Shown: one piece after another, positions 26,094 to 35,366 of the stretch
How the letters are laid out: each line of letters begins with the position of its first letter
Position numbering within the stretch: position 1 is the stretch's first letter
Source of the DNA: Lysinibacillus telephonicus
GTDB lineage: Bacteria > Bacillota > Bacilli > Bacillales_A > Planococcaceae
NCBI RefSeq assembly: GCF_003966145.1
Contig: NZ_RXNR01000009.1
Location: 1-64,000 of the forward strand
Direction: 5' to 3'
DNA: 64,000 nt
The notes under the pieces: model-generated
Seen by the model: only the letters and a program-made list of their open reading frames with translations
The model's database searches: none
What the model was told of the DNA's origin: nothing
Made by a program: the position numbers and the translations under genes

Positions 26094-27281
26094 ATGGCTA
26101 AAATTTTAGATACATTTTTAAATGAAAACTTACAGATTCTGCGAGATCAAGGTTTATACAATGAAATCGATGCTGTAGAAGGCGCTAATGGTCCGATTAT
26201 TCAAGTGAACGGAAAGCAACTAATTAACCTATCTTCAAACAACTATTTAGGATTGGCAACCAATGGGGAACTAAAGCAAGTTGCCAAGGAAGCAATTGAT
26301 AAGTATGGTGTTGGTTCAGGGGCAGTCCGTACAATTAATGGAACACTAGACCTTCATGTGAAATTAGAGGAAAAGCTTGCAGAATTTAAAGGTACAGAAG
26401 CGGCGATTTCTTATCAATCTGGCTTTAACTGTAATATGGCTGCCATCTCTGCAGTCATGGATAAAAATGATGCGATTCTGTCAGATCAATTAAACCATGC
26501 TTCTATTATTGACGGCTGTCGTTTATCAAAGGCTAAAATTATTGCATACAATCATTCTGATATGGAAGATTTACGTGCAAAAGCAAAAGAAGCAAAAGAG
26601 TCAGGCTTATACAATAAAATTATGGTTATTACAGACGGAGTTTTCTCGATGGATGGCGATATTGCAAAGCTTCCTGAAATTGTGGGAATTGCAAAAGAGT
26701 TTGACTTAATCACTTATGTAGATGATGCTCATGGTTCAGGTGTAACAGGTAAAGGAAAAGGAACTGTAAAACATTTTGGACTAGAAAAAGAAATCGACTT
26801 CCAAATCGGTACCCTATCGAAAGCGATTGGGGTAGTAGGTGGTTATGTGGCAGGGAAGAAAAATTTAATCGATTGGTTAAAAGTTCGCTCTCGTCCATTT
26901 TTATTCTCAACAGCTGTAACTCCGGGAGATGTTGCTGCCATTACACGTGCAGTACAATTGATTATGGACTCAACCGAATTGCACGACAAACTTTGGGAAA
27001 ATGGCGACTACTTAAAAGCAGGTTTGAAAAAGTTAGGATTTAACATTGGTGCGTCAGAAACGCCAATCACTCCATGTATAATTGGGGATGAAAAGCTAAC
27101 GCAACAGTTTTCTAAACGCCTTGTAGAAGAAGGGGTTTACGCAAAAGCGATCGTCTTCCCTACAGTACCAAAAGGAACAGGGCGTGTGCGCAATATGCCA
27201 ACAGCAGCCCACACAAAAGAAATGCTCGATAACGCTCTTGCAATCTATGAAAAAGTAGGTCGTGAATTAGGAGTAATCTAA
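26094..27281 (+). CDS. kbl: Glycine C-acetyltransferase (2-amino-3-ketobutyrate CoA ligase)
   Basis: A 395-residue PLP enzyme of the alpha-oxoamine synthase family. It cleaves 2-amino-3-oxobutyrate with CoA to glycine and acetyl-CoA, the second step of threonine breakdown. Visible marks are [40 protein letters not shown] and the PLP lysine K243 in [16 protein letters not shown] 26094 is preferred over an in-frame ATG at 26076, which lacks a ribosome site. The matching threonine dehydrogenase is encoded at 42681 instead of next door as in many bacteria. Close homologues such as BioF act on pimeloyl-CoA, but no biotin genes are nearby. Confidence 0.9.
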   Translation: MAKILDTFLNENLQILRDQGLYNEIDAVEGANGPIIQVNGKQLINLSSNNYLGLATNGELKQVAKEAIDKYGVGSGAVRTINGTLDLHVKLEEKLAEFKGTEAAISYQSGFNCNMAAISAVMDKNDAILSDQLNHASIIDGCRLSKAKIIAYNHSDMEDLRAKAKEAKESGLYNKIMVITDGVFSMDGDIAKLPEIVGIAKEFDLITYVDDAHGSGVTGKGKGTVKHFGLEKEIDFQIGTLSKAIGVVGGYVAGKKNLIDWLKVRSRPFLFSTAVTPGDVAAITRAVQLIMDSTELHDKLWENGDYLKAGLKKLGFNIGASETPITPCIIGDEKLTQQFSKRLVEEGVYAKAIVFPTVPKGTGRVRNMPTAAHTKEMLDNALAIYEKVGRELGVI

Positions 27282-27286
27282 AGATG

Positions 27287-27322
27287 AGGTACCTAGTGAA
27301 CTAAAACTAGGTACCTTTTTTA
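27287..27322 (+). terminator. Terminator after kbl
   Basis: AGGTACCTAGT (27287-27297) pairs perfectly with ACTAGGTACCT (27306-27316), then TTTTTTA. Confidence 0.85.
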
Positions 27323-27370
27323 GGCTGTTGACATAAAAATAAGTTAACGAATCTATGGAAGGATGAAATT

Positions 27371-28441
27371 TTGACTGGGACAATAACATACTTTTTCGGG
27401 CAAGCAATGACTGGGCAAGGCATGAAACATTTATATAAAGAATTAATGAGCACGGAAGCAAACACAGTATATCTTTTAAAAGGAGCACATAGTTTTAAAA
27501 TATCTGATCTGCTTGGAAAACTTGCAAATCACTACAGCAATAAAGGAGTAGACGTTGAATACTTCCTTGACCCGCTTTTTGAAAATACCCTCGAAGCTAT
27601 ATTCGTAAAAAATCCTTACAACATTCTTTACCTCCAAGCTACCAATCCATCTGTTGAACCTATCGTATTAGGAAAAAGAGATAAAGTCATTTCATTATAT
27701 GATTGTCTAGATGAGCAAAAGCTTACTTTACATGGTGAGCAACTTGAACAATTATATGAAACAAAAGCAGAATACTATCAAAATTGCTTTTCTGCTTTAG
27801 CTAATGCGATTAAAATTCATGATGATTGGGAAGTTGAAACAAGAAGATATATGAACTGGCAAGGACTAGATGAACAATTTGATGAACTAAAGAGCGATCT
27901 TTTTGGGGACGCAAAACTAGCTAAAATTGCAAAAAGAACACACCGTCTGCTTGGAACATTAACTCCAAAAGGGGCGCGGGATACGGTTAAAAGCATCACA
28001 GAAAATCTTGAAAGAAGGCTGTTTATAAAAGGTTACCCAGGCACTGGAAAGTCATCTATGATGAAAAAACTTGCCGACGAAGCTGCTTCAAGAGGATATG
28101 ATGTGCAAATGGTATGGTGTGGTCTTGATTCAAATTCAGTAGATATGGTTATTTTACCAGAGCTAAAGTTTTGTATTTTTGACAGCACTGAACCACATGT
28201 TTACTTCCCGGATGAAAGTCGAGCTGGAGATGAAATCTTTGACATTGCTCAGCATTGCCATCCAACAAAGGTTGAAGAGAGCAATATACAAAAGATTGTT
28301 GCAGAATATAAATCTGCTATTTATGATGCGACAATCAATGCCAATTTGTATGCTCAGGAAGAGAGAAAGGTACGCGAAATAATAGATCAAGCAGTCAATT
28401 CAGAAGAATTTGATAAACGGACAGAGGGATTATTTATATAA
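27371..28441 (+). CDS. P-loop ATPase of the PRK06851 type
   Basis: A 356-residue cytosolic protein built from two P-loop-like halves. The C-terminal half keeps an intact Walker A, GYPGTGKSS (221-229), and a Walker-B-like ELKFCIFDSTEP. The N-terminal half has VYLLKGAHSFKISDLL (33-48) at the same structural place, where relatives read GGPGTGKS, so its first site appears degenerate. The family is found in spore-forming and related Firmicutes and its function is unknown. The start is TTG 27371 behind GGAAGGATG, and no in-frame ATG fits. It is monocistronic between kbl and metN. Confidence 0.75.
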   Translation: MTGTITYFFGQAMTGQGMKHLYKELMSTEANTVYLLKGAHSFKISDLLGKLANHYSNKGVDVEYFLDPLFENTLEAIFVKNPYNILYLQATNPSVEPIVLGKRDKVISLYDCLDEQKLTLHGEQLEQLYETKAEYYQNCFSALANAIKIHDDWEVETRRYMNWQGLDEQFDELKSDLFGDAKLAKIAKRTHRLLGTLTPKGARDTVKSITENLERRLFIKGYPGTGKSSMMKKLADEAASRGYDVQMVWCGLDSNSVDMVILPELKFCIFDSTEPHVYFPDESRAGDEIFDIAQHCHPTKVEESNIQKIVAEYKSAIYDATINANLYAQEERKVREIIDQAVNSEEFDKRTEGLFI

Positions 28442-28496
28442 GAAAGTAATTTGTTTTCTACTTAAATAATATGGGGATTAATGATATCTAAAGCAG

Positions 28497-28552
28497 GGGC
28501 GTCCAAAAAATAAAAGTTACTGGACGGCCCAGCCTCCTTTTTTTTTTACTCC
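28497..28552 (+). terminator. Terminator after the P-loop ATPase gene
   Basis: GGGGCGTCCA and TGGACGGCCC pair with one mismatch, followed by AGCCTCC and a run of ten T. The distance to the T-run is slightly long. Confidence 0.6.
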
Positions 28553-28714
28553 TGCAGTACTACGCAACTTCATCGCAAGAAAAGAAATTCAAAATTCCTT
28601 TTAGAATAACCACTTTGCTGCTTTTTTACTATATGGGTAGCAATTTTTTTATTTTGAGTTAAAATTATAAAAATAGTTTATTATTTTATTAGTCAAACAA
28701 TTTCTCTGTATTTA

Positions 28715-28743
28715 TTGACATAACAGAGATTTCAATGTATTTT
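28715..28743 (+). promoter_or_regulatory. Promoter of metNIQ
   Basis: TTGACA (28715-28720) and TATTTT (28738-28743) are 17 bases apart, 58 bases before metN. The leader between them and the start shows no S-box (SAM riboswitch) or T-box signature. Confidence 0.55.
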
Positions 28744-28800
28744 GATAAAATATAGATGTTTAGTTGGTATTAACTAATACTGACCAGTGAGGAGAAGTAC

Positions 28801-29802
28801 ATGCTAGAGTTTCAAAATATTACGAAAATCTATGAATCTAAAAAGAAACAAATAGTCGGTGTAGATAACGTCTCTCTAACGATTAACAAAGGCGACATTT
28901 TTGGAATCGTTGGCTACTCTGGTGCAGGGAAAAGTTCATTACTTCGTTGTGTAAATTTACTAGAAAGGCCGACAAGTGGGAAAGTTCTTGTTGATGGTGT
29001 AGATTTAACACAACTTTCTAGTAGTGAATTGCGTATCGCTCGTTTAAAAATCGGGATGATATTCCAGCATTTTTATCTTATTAGCCAAAAGACAGTTGGT
29101 GAAAATATTGCCTTTGCATTACGGGCTGCAAAAACACCAAAAAACAGAATTGAACAACGTGTTAATGAACTGCTTGAAATGGTAGGTCTAACCGATAAGC
29201 GGGATGTTTATCCTGGACAGCTCAGTGGCGGGCAAAAACAACGTGTTGGGATTGCAAGAGCACTAGCAAACAATCCTTCTATTCTACTTTGTGACGAAGC
29301 AACATCAGCACTCGATCCAAAAACAACACTTTCCATCTTGAGATTATTGAAAGAAATTAATGAAAAGCTAGGAATTACAATTGTTCTAATTACACATGAA
29401 ATGGATGTTGTAAAAGAAATTTGTAATCGAATGGCGATTATGCAAGATGGCCGTGTAGTTGAAACGGGCGAAGTTTATGATATATTCGCTGAGCCGAAAG
29501 AGCCTCTAACACAAGAGTTTATTAAAAGTGTCGTATCTTTTGATATTCCAAATGAAATTTTAAAGGATGTAAAAGGACAAATTATTAAAATTTTATTTAA
29601 AGGCGAAGTGGCAGGCGAAGGTGTTATTTCTGATACAATGCAACGCTTTAATGTAAAAGGAAACTTTCTACATGGCACGATTGAATACATACAAGAACGT
29701 CCACTTGGGATTTTCATCATGGAATTACAAGGTGAAATTGCCGCAGTAAATGAGGCCAAGCATTATATGGAACAACGTGGCGCAATAGTGGAGGTGGTCT
29801 AG
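28801..29802 (+). CDS. metN: Methionine ABC importer, ATP-binding protein
   Basis: A 333-residue ATPase. Walker A is GYSGAGKSS, the signature is LSGGQKQRVGIARAL and Walker B is ILLCDEATSALDP. The C-terminal 90 residues form the NIL/ACT-like regulatory domain of MetN, where methionine binding inhibits transport. GTGAGGAGAAG lies before ATG 28801. The metN-metI-metQ order and near-contact spacing identify the methionine importer. Some relatives carry other amino acids or methionine sulfoxide. Confidence 0.93.
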   Translation: MLEFQNITKIYESKKKQIVGVDNVSLTINKGDIFGIVGYSGAGKSSLLRCVNLLERPTSGKVLVDGVDLTQLSSSELRIARLKIGMIFQHFYLISQKTVGENIAFALRAAKTPKNRIEQRVNELLEMVGLTDKRDVYPGQLSGGQKQRVGIARALANNPSILLCDEATSALDPKTTLSILRLLKEINEKLGITIVLITHEMDVVKEICNRMAIMQDGRVVETGEVYDIFAEPKEPLTQEFIKSVVSFDIPNEILKDVKGQIIKILFKGEVAGEGVISDTMQRFNVKGNFLHGTIEYIQERPLGIFIMELQGEIAAVNEAKHYMEQRGAIVEVV

Positions 29803-30471
29803 GTGTTCGATTTTCCGTATTTTATAAGTATGCTGCCAGATATTTGGAAAGCCTTCAAAGAAACAATCATTATGATTGCGATTTCGGTTTCAATCTCACT
29901 AGTTATTGGGTTGCCGCTAGGTATTTTATTATTCGTATCAGATAAAGGAATGTTTTGGGAAAATCGATTTATTAAAAATGTATTTGGATTTGCGGTGAAC
30001 TTAGTACGTTCCATCCCTTACATTATTTTGTTAGTTGCATTATTCCCGCTAACGAATTTACTCATTGGTTCAACGATTGGACCAGTTGCAGCAAGTGTTT
30101 CTCTTTCTGTGGCAGCTATCCCATATTTTGCAAGACTCGTAGAATCATCGATGAGAGAAATTGATAAAGGTGTTGTTGAAGCTACAATTGCTGTTGGCGC
30201 TACACCATGGATGATTATAAAGGATGTCCTAATTCCAGAAGCAAGATCAAGTATTATTCGAGGGGTCACATTAACGATTATTAGTTTGGTTGCTTACTCT
30301 GCGATGGCAGGGGTAGTAGGCGGCGGAGGTATCGGGGATTTAGCGATACGATTCGGCTATTATCGTTATGACGATACAATTATGATCGCAACAGTAGCTA
30401 TCTTAGTTATTTTAGTACAACTAATTCAATTAACTGGAGAACTAGTTGCAAAATCAATCGATAAAAGATAA
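29803..30471 (+). CDS. metI: Methionine ABC importer, permease
   Basis: A 222-residue inner-membrane protein with five helices and the BPD_transp_1 EAA-type coupling loop (EATIAVGATPWMIIKDVLIPEARSSI). The MetI-type tail AMAGVVGGGGIGDLAIRFGYYRY is present. The start is GTG 29803, which follows the metN stop directly, with GAGGTGG inside the metN end as ribosome site. It is the channel half of the MetNIQ importer. Confidence 0.93.
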   Translation: MFDFPYFISMLPDIWKAFKETIIMIAISVSISLVIGLPLGILLFVSDKGMFWENRFIKNVFGFAVNLVRSIPYIILLVALFPLTNLLIGSTIGPVAASVSLSVAAIPYFARLVESSMREIDKGVVEATIAVGATPWMIIKDVLIPEARSSIIRGVTLTIISLVAYSAMAGVVGGGGIGDLAIRFGYYRYDDTIMIATVAILVILVQLIQLTGELVAKSIDKR

Positions 30472-30485
30472 AAGGAGAATAAAAA

Positions 30486-31343
30486 ATGAAGAAGTATTTA
30501 CTAGTATTCCTTACACTTGCATTAGCTGTAGTTTTAGCGGCATGTGGCGGTAAGGATGAAGCTGCTACAACAACTAATGGCAGCAACAGCACAGCTGACA
30601 CTACTGAAGACAAAGAGATTATTTTAGGAGCTACTGCAGGCCCATATAGTGATATGTTAAAGAAAGCAATCATCCCTCAATTAGAGGAAAAAGGGTATAC
30701 AGTAGAACTTAAAGAATTTGGTGACTACATTCAACCCAACATTGCATTAAACAATGGCGACATTGATGCAAACTTGTTCCAACATACAATTTATTTAGAA
30801 ACTTTCGAACAGCAAAACAATATGGATTTAGAGCCGTTAATTATCGTACCAACTGCTCCAATGGGCTTTTTCTCAGATAAATTTACTTCTGTAGAAGAAA
30901 TTGCTGACGGTGCAACAGTTGCACTTCCAAACGACCCATCAAATGCAGCACGTGCGCTTTCATCTTTACAAGAACAAGGTTTAATTGAAATCGACCCTAA
31001 CGTTGATACTTTAACTGCATCAGAAAAAGATGTTGTGAAAAACGATAAAAACTTAGTGTTCCAGCCAGTTGAAGCTGCTTCACTACCACGCCAAATCCAA
31101 AGCGTTGACATCGCAGCAGTGCCAGGTAACTTCGCTTTAGCAGCTGGCTTAGATCTAATGGATGCAATGTTCTTAGAAAACATGCCAGACAAATACCGCA
31201 ATGTTGTAGCAGTAAAAGCTAAAAATAAAGATAGCCAACTTGCAAAAGACATTATTGAAATCGTAGAATCAGCTAAATTTGAAGAAGTAATTGACGCTGA
31301 ATTCCAAGGTTTCGGTAAACCGGAATGGATGACAAATCGTTAA
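30486..31343 (+). CDS. metQ: Methionine ABC importer, substrate-binding lipoprotein
   Basis: A 285-residue lipoprotein. The signal peptide ends in the lipobox LAAC at about residue 20 and is followed by a low-complexity Thr/Asn/Ser linker and the NlpA/MetQ domain (ILGATAGPYSDMLKKAIIPQLEEKGY, NDGDIDANLFQH-like region, VALPNDPSNAARAL). It is anchored outside the membrane and delivers methionine to MetNI. AAAGGAG precedes ATG 30486. It is the last gene of the operon and has a strong terminator. Confidence 0.93.
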   Translation: MKKYLLVFLTLALAVVLAACGGKDEAATTTNGSNSTADTTEDKEIILGATAGPYSDMLKKAIIPQLEEKGYTVELKEFGDYIQPNIALNNGDIDANLFQHTIYLETFEQQNNMDLEPLIIVPTAPMGFFSDKFTSVEEIADGATVALPNDPSNAARALSSLQEQGLIEIDPNVDTLTASEKDVVKNDKNLVFQPVEAASLPRQIQSVDIAAVPGNFALAAGLDLMDAMFLENMPDKYRNVVAVKAKNKDSQLAKDIIEIVESAKFEEVIDAEFQGFGKPEWMTNR

Positions 31344-31361
31344 TTTAATAACTTTAGTAAA

Positions 31362-31406
31362 AAGAGCTTAAGGTGTTTGTTAATAGCGAATACCTTAAGC
31401 TTTTTA
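31362..31406 (+). terminator. Terminator of metNIQ
   Basis: AGCTTAAGGT (31365-31374) pairs with ACCTTAAGCT (31392-31401), then TTTTTA. Confidence 0.8.
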
Positions 31407-31703
31407 TTTGGTTTTTTATATGACTTTGAGGAAGATATCCACGACTTGAAAGTTACAGGTAATACAAGATGCCTCGTGCTAGTAATAAATTTCACCTTCG
31501 AACTTAGGTACTTTTATTATGGAAAATAATTTAAAGTGAAGTAGATATTTATGCTAATATGGGTGGGAACTTAGCTGCTAGGGGAGAGAAATATTATTGG
31601 GAGTTCTATCCCTTTTTTATGCTAGTTGGTTGTAATGAATTATCAGAGGAAGAGAGATCAGGCTGGACTTAATTGAATCCTAAAAATTAAGGAGGAAAAT
31701 ATA
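31407..31703. other. Intergenic region, nothing clear
   Basis: No ORF, RNA fold or convincing promoter was seen in this 297-base stretch. AAGGAGGAAAA at its right end is the ribosome site for the small ORF that follows. Confidence 0.4.
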
Positions 31704-31838
31704 TTGTTAGAGATTGATAAAGTAAAGGAAAGAATACAACAGCTAGAAGAATTAGAAGCCAAAAGTCTTTTGCTAATAATGTATGCAAGGCTCGATACAG
31801 CAATAAATGGAACAGGTAGCGATGAAGTTATTAAATAA
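31704..31838 (+). CDS. Small hypothetical protein, 44 residues
   Basis: A TTG-initiated ORF whose start is 7 bases after a perfect AAGGAGG. It encodes (M)LEIDKVKERIQQLEELE and ends in SDEVIK. It is charged, with a helical, coiled-coil-like N-terminal half, and has no membrane segment. The strong ribosome site supports translation. It lies 84 bases upstream of a kinase-like gene. The function is unknown. Confidence 0.5.
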   Translation: MLEIDKVKERIQQLEELEAKSLLLIMYARLDTAINGTGSDEVIK

Positions 31839-31922
31839 ACTATCAGTGATTTATTTGATATTTATTCGACAATTCCATTTCGGAATAAGGATAGCCAATG
31901 ATATTCCAGGAGGAAATAAACT

Positions 31923-32393
31923 ATGACTTTTGAAAGAGGAATTTATATTATAACGGGGATAATGGCCTCCGGTAAATCTACAATTGCACAAATGTTAGCA
32001 GAGCAATTTGAAAAAGGTGTTCACGTGCGTGGAGATATTTTCCGAAAAATGATCGTAAAAGGGAATATTGATATGACTCCAGATTATTCTCAAAGTGCCG
32101 TCGAGCAATTGAAACTACGTTATAAGATGGCTGCAAAGGTGGCTGAAATGTATTACAATGCAGGGTTTTCTGTAGTTATACAAGATACGTATTTAGGAAA
32201 AGAAGTAATTTCTTTTCTAAATGAATTCGAATCTAAGCCAGTTTACTTTATTACGTTAAATCCGAGTGTTGAATCAATAATTAATAGAGAGCAAAAACGA
32301 AATAAGACAGGGTATACTACTTGGCAAGTTGAACCTCTTTATGAAGTACTAATCAATGAAAATCCTAAAATCGGATTGTGGATTGATTCCTAA
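31923..32393 (+). CDS. P-loop kinase-like protein, probably truncated by a nonsense mutation
   Basis: A 156-residue protein of the AAA_33 / chloramphenicol-phosphotransferase-like kinase type. Walker A is GIMASGKST near the N-terminus. HVRGDIFRKMI follows, then VVIQDTYLG (Walker-B-like), and NREQKRNKTGY near the lid. Reading ends at WIDS-TAA (32391-32393), but the same frame stays open for 22 more codons (TMSPEETVSWIMKCLK...) to TAA 32460-32462. Relatives usually carry a WIDTS...TPEETV tail, so the stop looks like a recent CAA-to-TAA change. The core domain is intact and may still fold. The substrate is unknown. Confidence 0.75.
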   Translation: MTFERGIYIITGIMASGKSTIAQMLAEQFEKGVHVRGDIFRKMIVKGNIDMTPDYSQSAVEQLKLRYKMAAKVAEMYYNAGFSVVIQDTYLGKEVISFLNEFESKPVYFITLNPSVESIINREQKRNKTGYTTWQVEPLYEVLINENPKIGLWIDS

Positions 32394-32523
32394 ACAATGT
32401 CTCCTGAAGAAACGGTATCTTGGATTATGAAATGTTTAAAAACTGAAGCACGAATTAAATAAATGCTATAGTACATTAAGCTGATTGATCATAAATATTT
32501 CTAAGAAAGAGAGTATTTCGATC

Positions 32524-32577
32524 AGGATAAAAACTAAACCCCGAATAATGAACACTTAAAAAGTGCTCTATTCGAGG
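32524..32577 (-). terminator. Terminator of the LysE-family gene
   Basis: Arms at 32539-32557 and 32561-32577 (CGAATA...ACACTT / AAGTG...TATTCG) form a long imperfect stem. On the minus strand it is followed by GGGTTTAGTTTTTAT. Confidence 0.65.
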
Positions 32578-32605
32578 CCTTTACTATGGAGAACAATACT
32601 TTGGT

Positions 32606-33256
32606 TTAATTTTTTGCTTTTCCTTCCAACGCCAACCAGGCACCAAGACCGAGCAATGTTACTCCACTTATAGTCTGTTGCCACCAAAGTGCTATTTTAC
32701 TTTTTGCTAGGAAATTACCAAATAAACTTGCTATTAAAGCTACTGTAATATCAACAATTAAACCTAATATACCTAAAATTAAACCTAAAATTATAAATTG
32801 AATCGCTGTATTCGATAAACTAGGGTCAATAAATTGAGGAATAAATGTTAAGAAGAATAAAGCTACTTTTGGATTGAATATATCTGTAAGTGCACCTTCC
32901 CAAAACGCTTTACGAATGCTAACTTTCTTCTTATCTGTTGAAATGCTAAAACTATTTCTATTTTTGAGTGTTTGTATTCCTAAATATATTAAATATGCTG
33001 CACCTATATATTTTAATATAAGAAAGGCCCACACAGATGTCATTAGGATTGCAGATAAACCTAATACAGCTAATAAAATATGAATGATTGTCCCTATCTG
33101 GATGCCAATGGCTGTTGCAATTCCATGCTTTCTTCCTTGAGAAATACTTCGACTTATTACAAACGCCATATCTGGTCCAGGTGCCACACATATAATAAAT
33201 GCAGCTAGAATAAATGCAGGTAAGAGCGAATAATCAATTAAATGAAAATCGAACAT
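32606..33256 (-). CDS. LysE/RhtB-family amino-acid exporter
   Basis: A 216-residue membrane protein with six helices. The N-terminal family block is present: FIICVAPGPDMAFVISRSISQGRKHGIATAIG, with the conserved APGPD motif. LTDIFNPKVALFFLTFIPQF is the second conserved block. The family exports amino acids such as homoserine, threonine or lysine; which one here is unknown. AAGGAGGATC precedes ATG 33256. It is a single gene. Confidence 0.88.
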   Translation of the reverse strand: MFDFHLIDYSLLPAFILAAFIICVAPGPDMAFVISRSISQGRKHGIATAIGIQIGTIIHILLAVLGLSAILMTSVWAFLILKYIGAAYLIYLGIQTLKNRNSFSISTDKKKVSIRKAFWEGALTDIFNPKVALFFLTFIPQFIDPSLSNTAIQFIILGLILGILGLIVDITVALIASLFGNFLAKSKIALWWQQTISGVTLLGLGAWLALEGKAKN

Positions 33257-33735
33257 TTGTGATCCTCCTTAAAATTTATAAAATTATAATAATCTTTAAT
33301 GCACAATAAAACAATAAGGATTCTGAATATTGCGTAACTTATTTGTAAGTTTTTTCTAAAAACATTTTCTGATAAATACTTGATAGGTTAATATAAGGAC
33401 ATCCCTTTAATGAAGGACTTTCTAAAAGGGTCTTTTTTATTTAGATAACTAATAAACTTCTGATGTTCTACTTTAGAGGCAATTTGTAGGGCTGTAGAGT
33501 ATCTTCATGGCGATATTTAAGAATACTGAAGTGATGAAGTAAGTGAAGATAATAAAGTAGAGACAGAAGACGTTACCGTATGCCATTTACCATTTTCCTT
33601 TGTCCGCATTTTTTATATGGGTTGCTGTAAAAGAATATCCAAACCAAACCAATACATGGAGTCTCGTTTGTGGATTTTATTATTAATTGTTAGCTTTTTT
33701 ATACAGCAAAGGAAAAACTGAATTTTGAAGAATAA
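33257..33735. other. Intergenic region with possible small-gene remnant
   Basis: About 480 bases. From roughly 33528 to 33721 one frame stays open for about 64 codons (charged start SDEVSEDNKVETEDV, then hydrophobic WILLLIVSFFIQQRKN) but has no proper start or ribosome site. Directly before it a short reading MAIFKNTEVMK ends at a stop. This could be a broken small membrane-protein gene, but support is weak. Confidence 0.3.
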
Positions 33736-33777
33736 AGTAAAAATGGACGCCCATTAATTTTTGGGGACGTCCATTTT
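33736..33777 (-). terminator. Terminator of mtnE
   Basis: AAATGGACG (33741-33749) pairs with CGTCCATTT (33768-33776). On the minus strand the stem is followed by TTTTTACTTT. Confidence 0.7.
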
Positions 33778-33793
33778 CAATGAAAGATTCGAG

Positions 33794-34984
33794 TTAATTT
33801 GATATTAAAACGTTTTTCACTTTAAAAATATTTAACTTTTCAATTCTGCTAATTGCTTCTGTCAAACGATCCTCACTTACCAATAGGCCAACTCGAATAT
33901 AACCTTCACCGTACTCCCCAAAGCCGTTTCCTGCTGCAACCGCAACATCTGCTTTGTCTAATAATAAATCAGCAAATTGTTCGCTTGTATATCCATCAGG
34001 GACGGGGAGCCATGCAAAGAATGAACCTTTTGGAGCTTTTACATCCCAGCCAATTCGTTTTGCTTCTCTTATGAGTGCATTTCGTCGATTTTCATAAATT
34101 ACGCATTGTTCGTCTACACAATCTTGTTCTCCATCAAGTGCTGCTATTGCGGCATATTGGATTCCAGGGAAGATGCTGCAAAACAGATGGTCTTGAATCA
34201 AGTTGATAGCCTCAATAATATCTGCATTTCCAACTGCGAAGCCAACACGCCATCCCGCCATATTGTACGTTTTAGATAACGTATAAAGTTCCACACCGAC
34301 TTCTTTTGCTCCATCAGCTTGAAGGAAGCTTACAGGACGCTGCCCATCGAACCCGATTGCACCGTAAGCGAAATCATGTACAACTGCTATTTCACTTTCC
34401 TTAGAAAATTCAACTGTTTTATTGAAGAATTCAAGATCCGCTGTACCACCAGTTGGGTTGTTTGGATAGTTTAAATACATTAATTTAGCTCGTTGCTTAA
34501 CTTCATCTGATAATGCATTGTAATCTGGCAAAAATTCATTTTCTTCACGTAGAGGCATCGTATCAAAGTGAACATCGCCAAGCGCTACACCTGATAAGTA
34601 ATCAGGATAACCCGGATCAGGCAAAAGCATATAATCACCAGGATTTAAAATGGCCATTGGCAGCTCAACTAAGCCAATTTTTGAACCGCCTAGAATCGCC
34701 ACTTCCGTATTTGGATCAATGTCCACATTATATTCTCTTTTATAAAAGTTTGCTGCTGCTTCTTTTAACTCCTGAATACCACGAAACGGGGAATATTTAT
34801 GTGTTTGTGGGTTTTCCGACGCTTGCTGAAGAGCTTTTATAATATGAGCAGGCGTTGGTCTATCGGGGTTCCCTTGGCCGAGATTAATGACATCTCGTCC
34901 TTCTGCAATCGCTGCATTTACTTTTTGCACAAGCGCAGCAAAAAACTGCGTTGGGAGCTTTTGAAGTTTATTTGAAAATTCCAT
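33794..34984 (-). CDS. mtnE: Methionine salvage aminotransferase
   Basis: A 396-residue class I PLP aminotransferase closely resembling B. subtilis MtnE (YkrV) along its whole length. Examples are LPTQFFAALVQKVN, DVINLGQGNPD, HKYSPFRG, LPDPGYPDY, LNYPNNPTG, VVHDFAYGA and the PLP lysine K238 in TLSKTYNMAGWRVGFAVGN. It transaminates 4-methylthio-2-oxobutyrate to methionine, the last step of the salvage pathway. In B. subtilis mtnE carries an S-box leader and neighbours mtnU. Here mtnU lies 3 kb away on the other strand, other mtn genes are absent, and no S-box is seen upstream. Confidence 0.88.
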   Translation of the reverse strand: MEFSNKLQKLPTQFFAALVQKVNAAIAEGRDVINLGQGNPDRPTPAHIIKALQQASENPQTHKYSPFRGIQELKEAAANFYKREYNVDIDPNTEVAILGGSKIGLVELPMAILNPGDYMLLPDPGYPDYLSGVALGDVHFDTMPLREENEFLPDYNALSDEVKQRAKLMYLNYPNNPTGGTADLEFFNKTVEFSKESEIAVVHDFAYGAIGFDGQRPVSFLQADGAKEVGVELYTLSKTYNMAGWRVGFAVGNADIIEAINLIQDHLFCSIFPGIQYAAIAALDGEQDCVDEQCVIYENRRNALIREAKRIGWDVKAPKGSFFAWLPVPDGYTSEQFADLLLDKADVAVAAGNGFGEYGEGYIRVGLLVSEDRLTEAISRIEKLNIFKVKNVLISN

Positions 34985-35366
34985 GTCAGTTCCTCTTTTT
35001 CAATAAATTTATTTGCATAGGTATACGGGAAATTCCAAACCTATGAAAAATCAAATAGTTATAACCGAAATATTCGGAAAATAAATTCCGGAAATTCTTT
35101 CTTTAATAATATAATTGTTTGAGTGCTTCGTAAACCATGGATTTCAAGTGGAAAATCAATTTATTAATATAGTAATTACTATAAAAATCTTTTTCGATTT
35201 AACTGTTGCAGCTATCGTTTCTTTTCCTGTTAGTGTTTAGAAGCATTATAGAGGTATGGAAAAATAATAGAATCCTTAGACAATTATTAAAAGTAGTTTG
35301 ATATAATTATATAATAAATGGTAAATAAGGTGCGTTTTGGGCACCTGCTTGAATGGAGATTGAAAG
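34985..35366. other. Divergent intergenic region between mtnE and a lipoprotein gene
   Basis: A 382-base AT-rich spacer. A small CCGAA/TTCGG palindrome lies at about 35068-35080. Neither a SAM riboswitch for mtnE nor a T-box was recognised on the minus strand. The plus side has TATAAT-like sequence near 35300-35320 before the lipoprotein gene. Confidence 0.4.
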
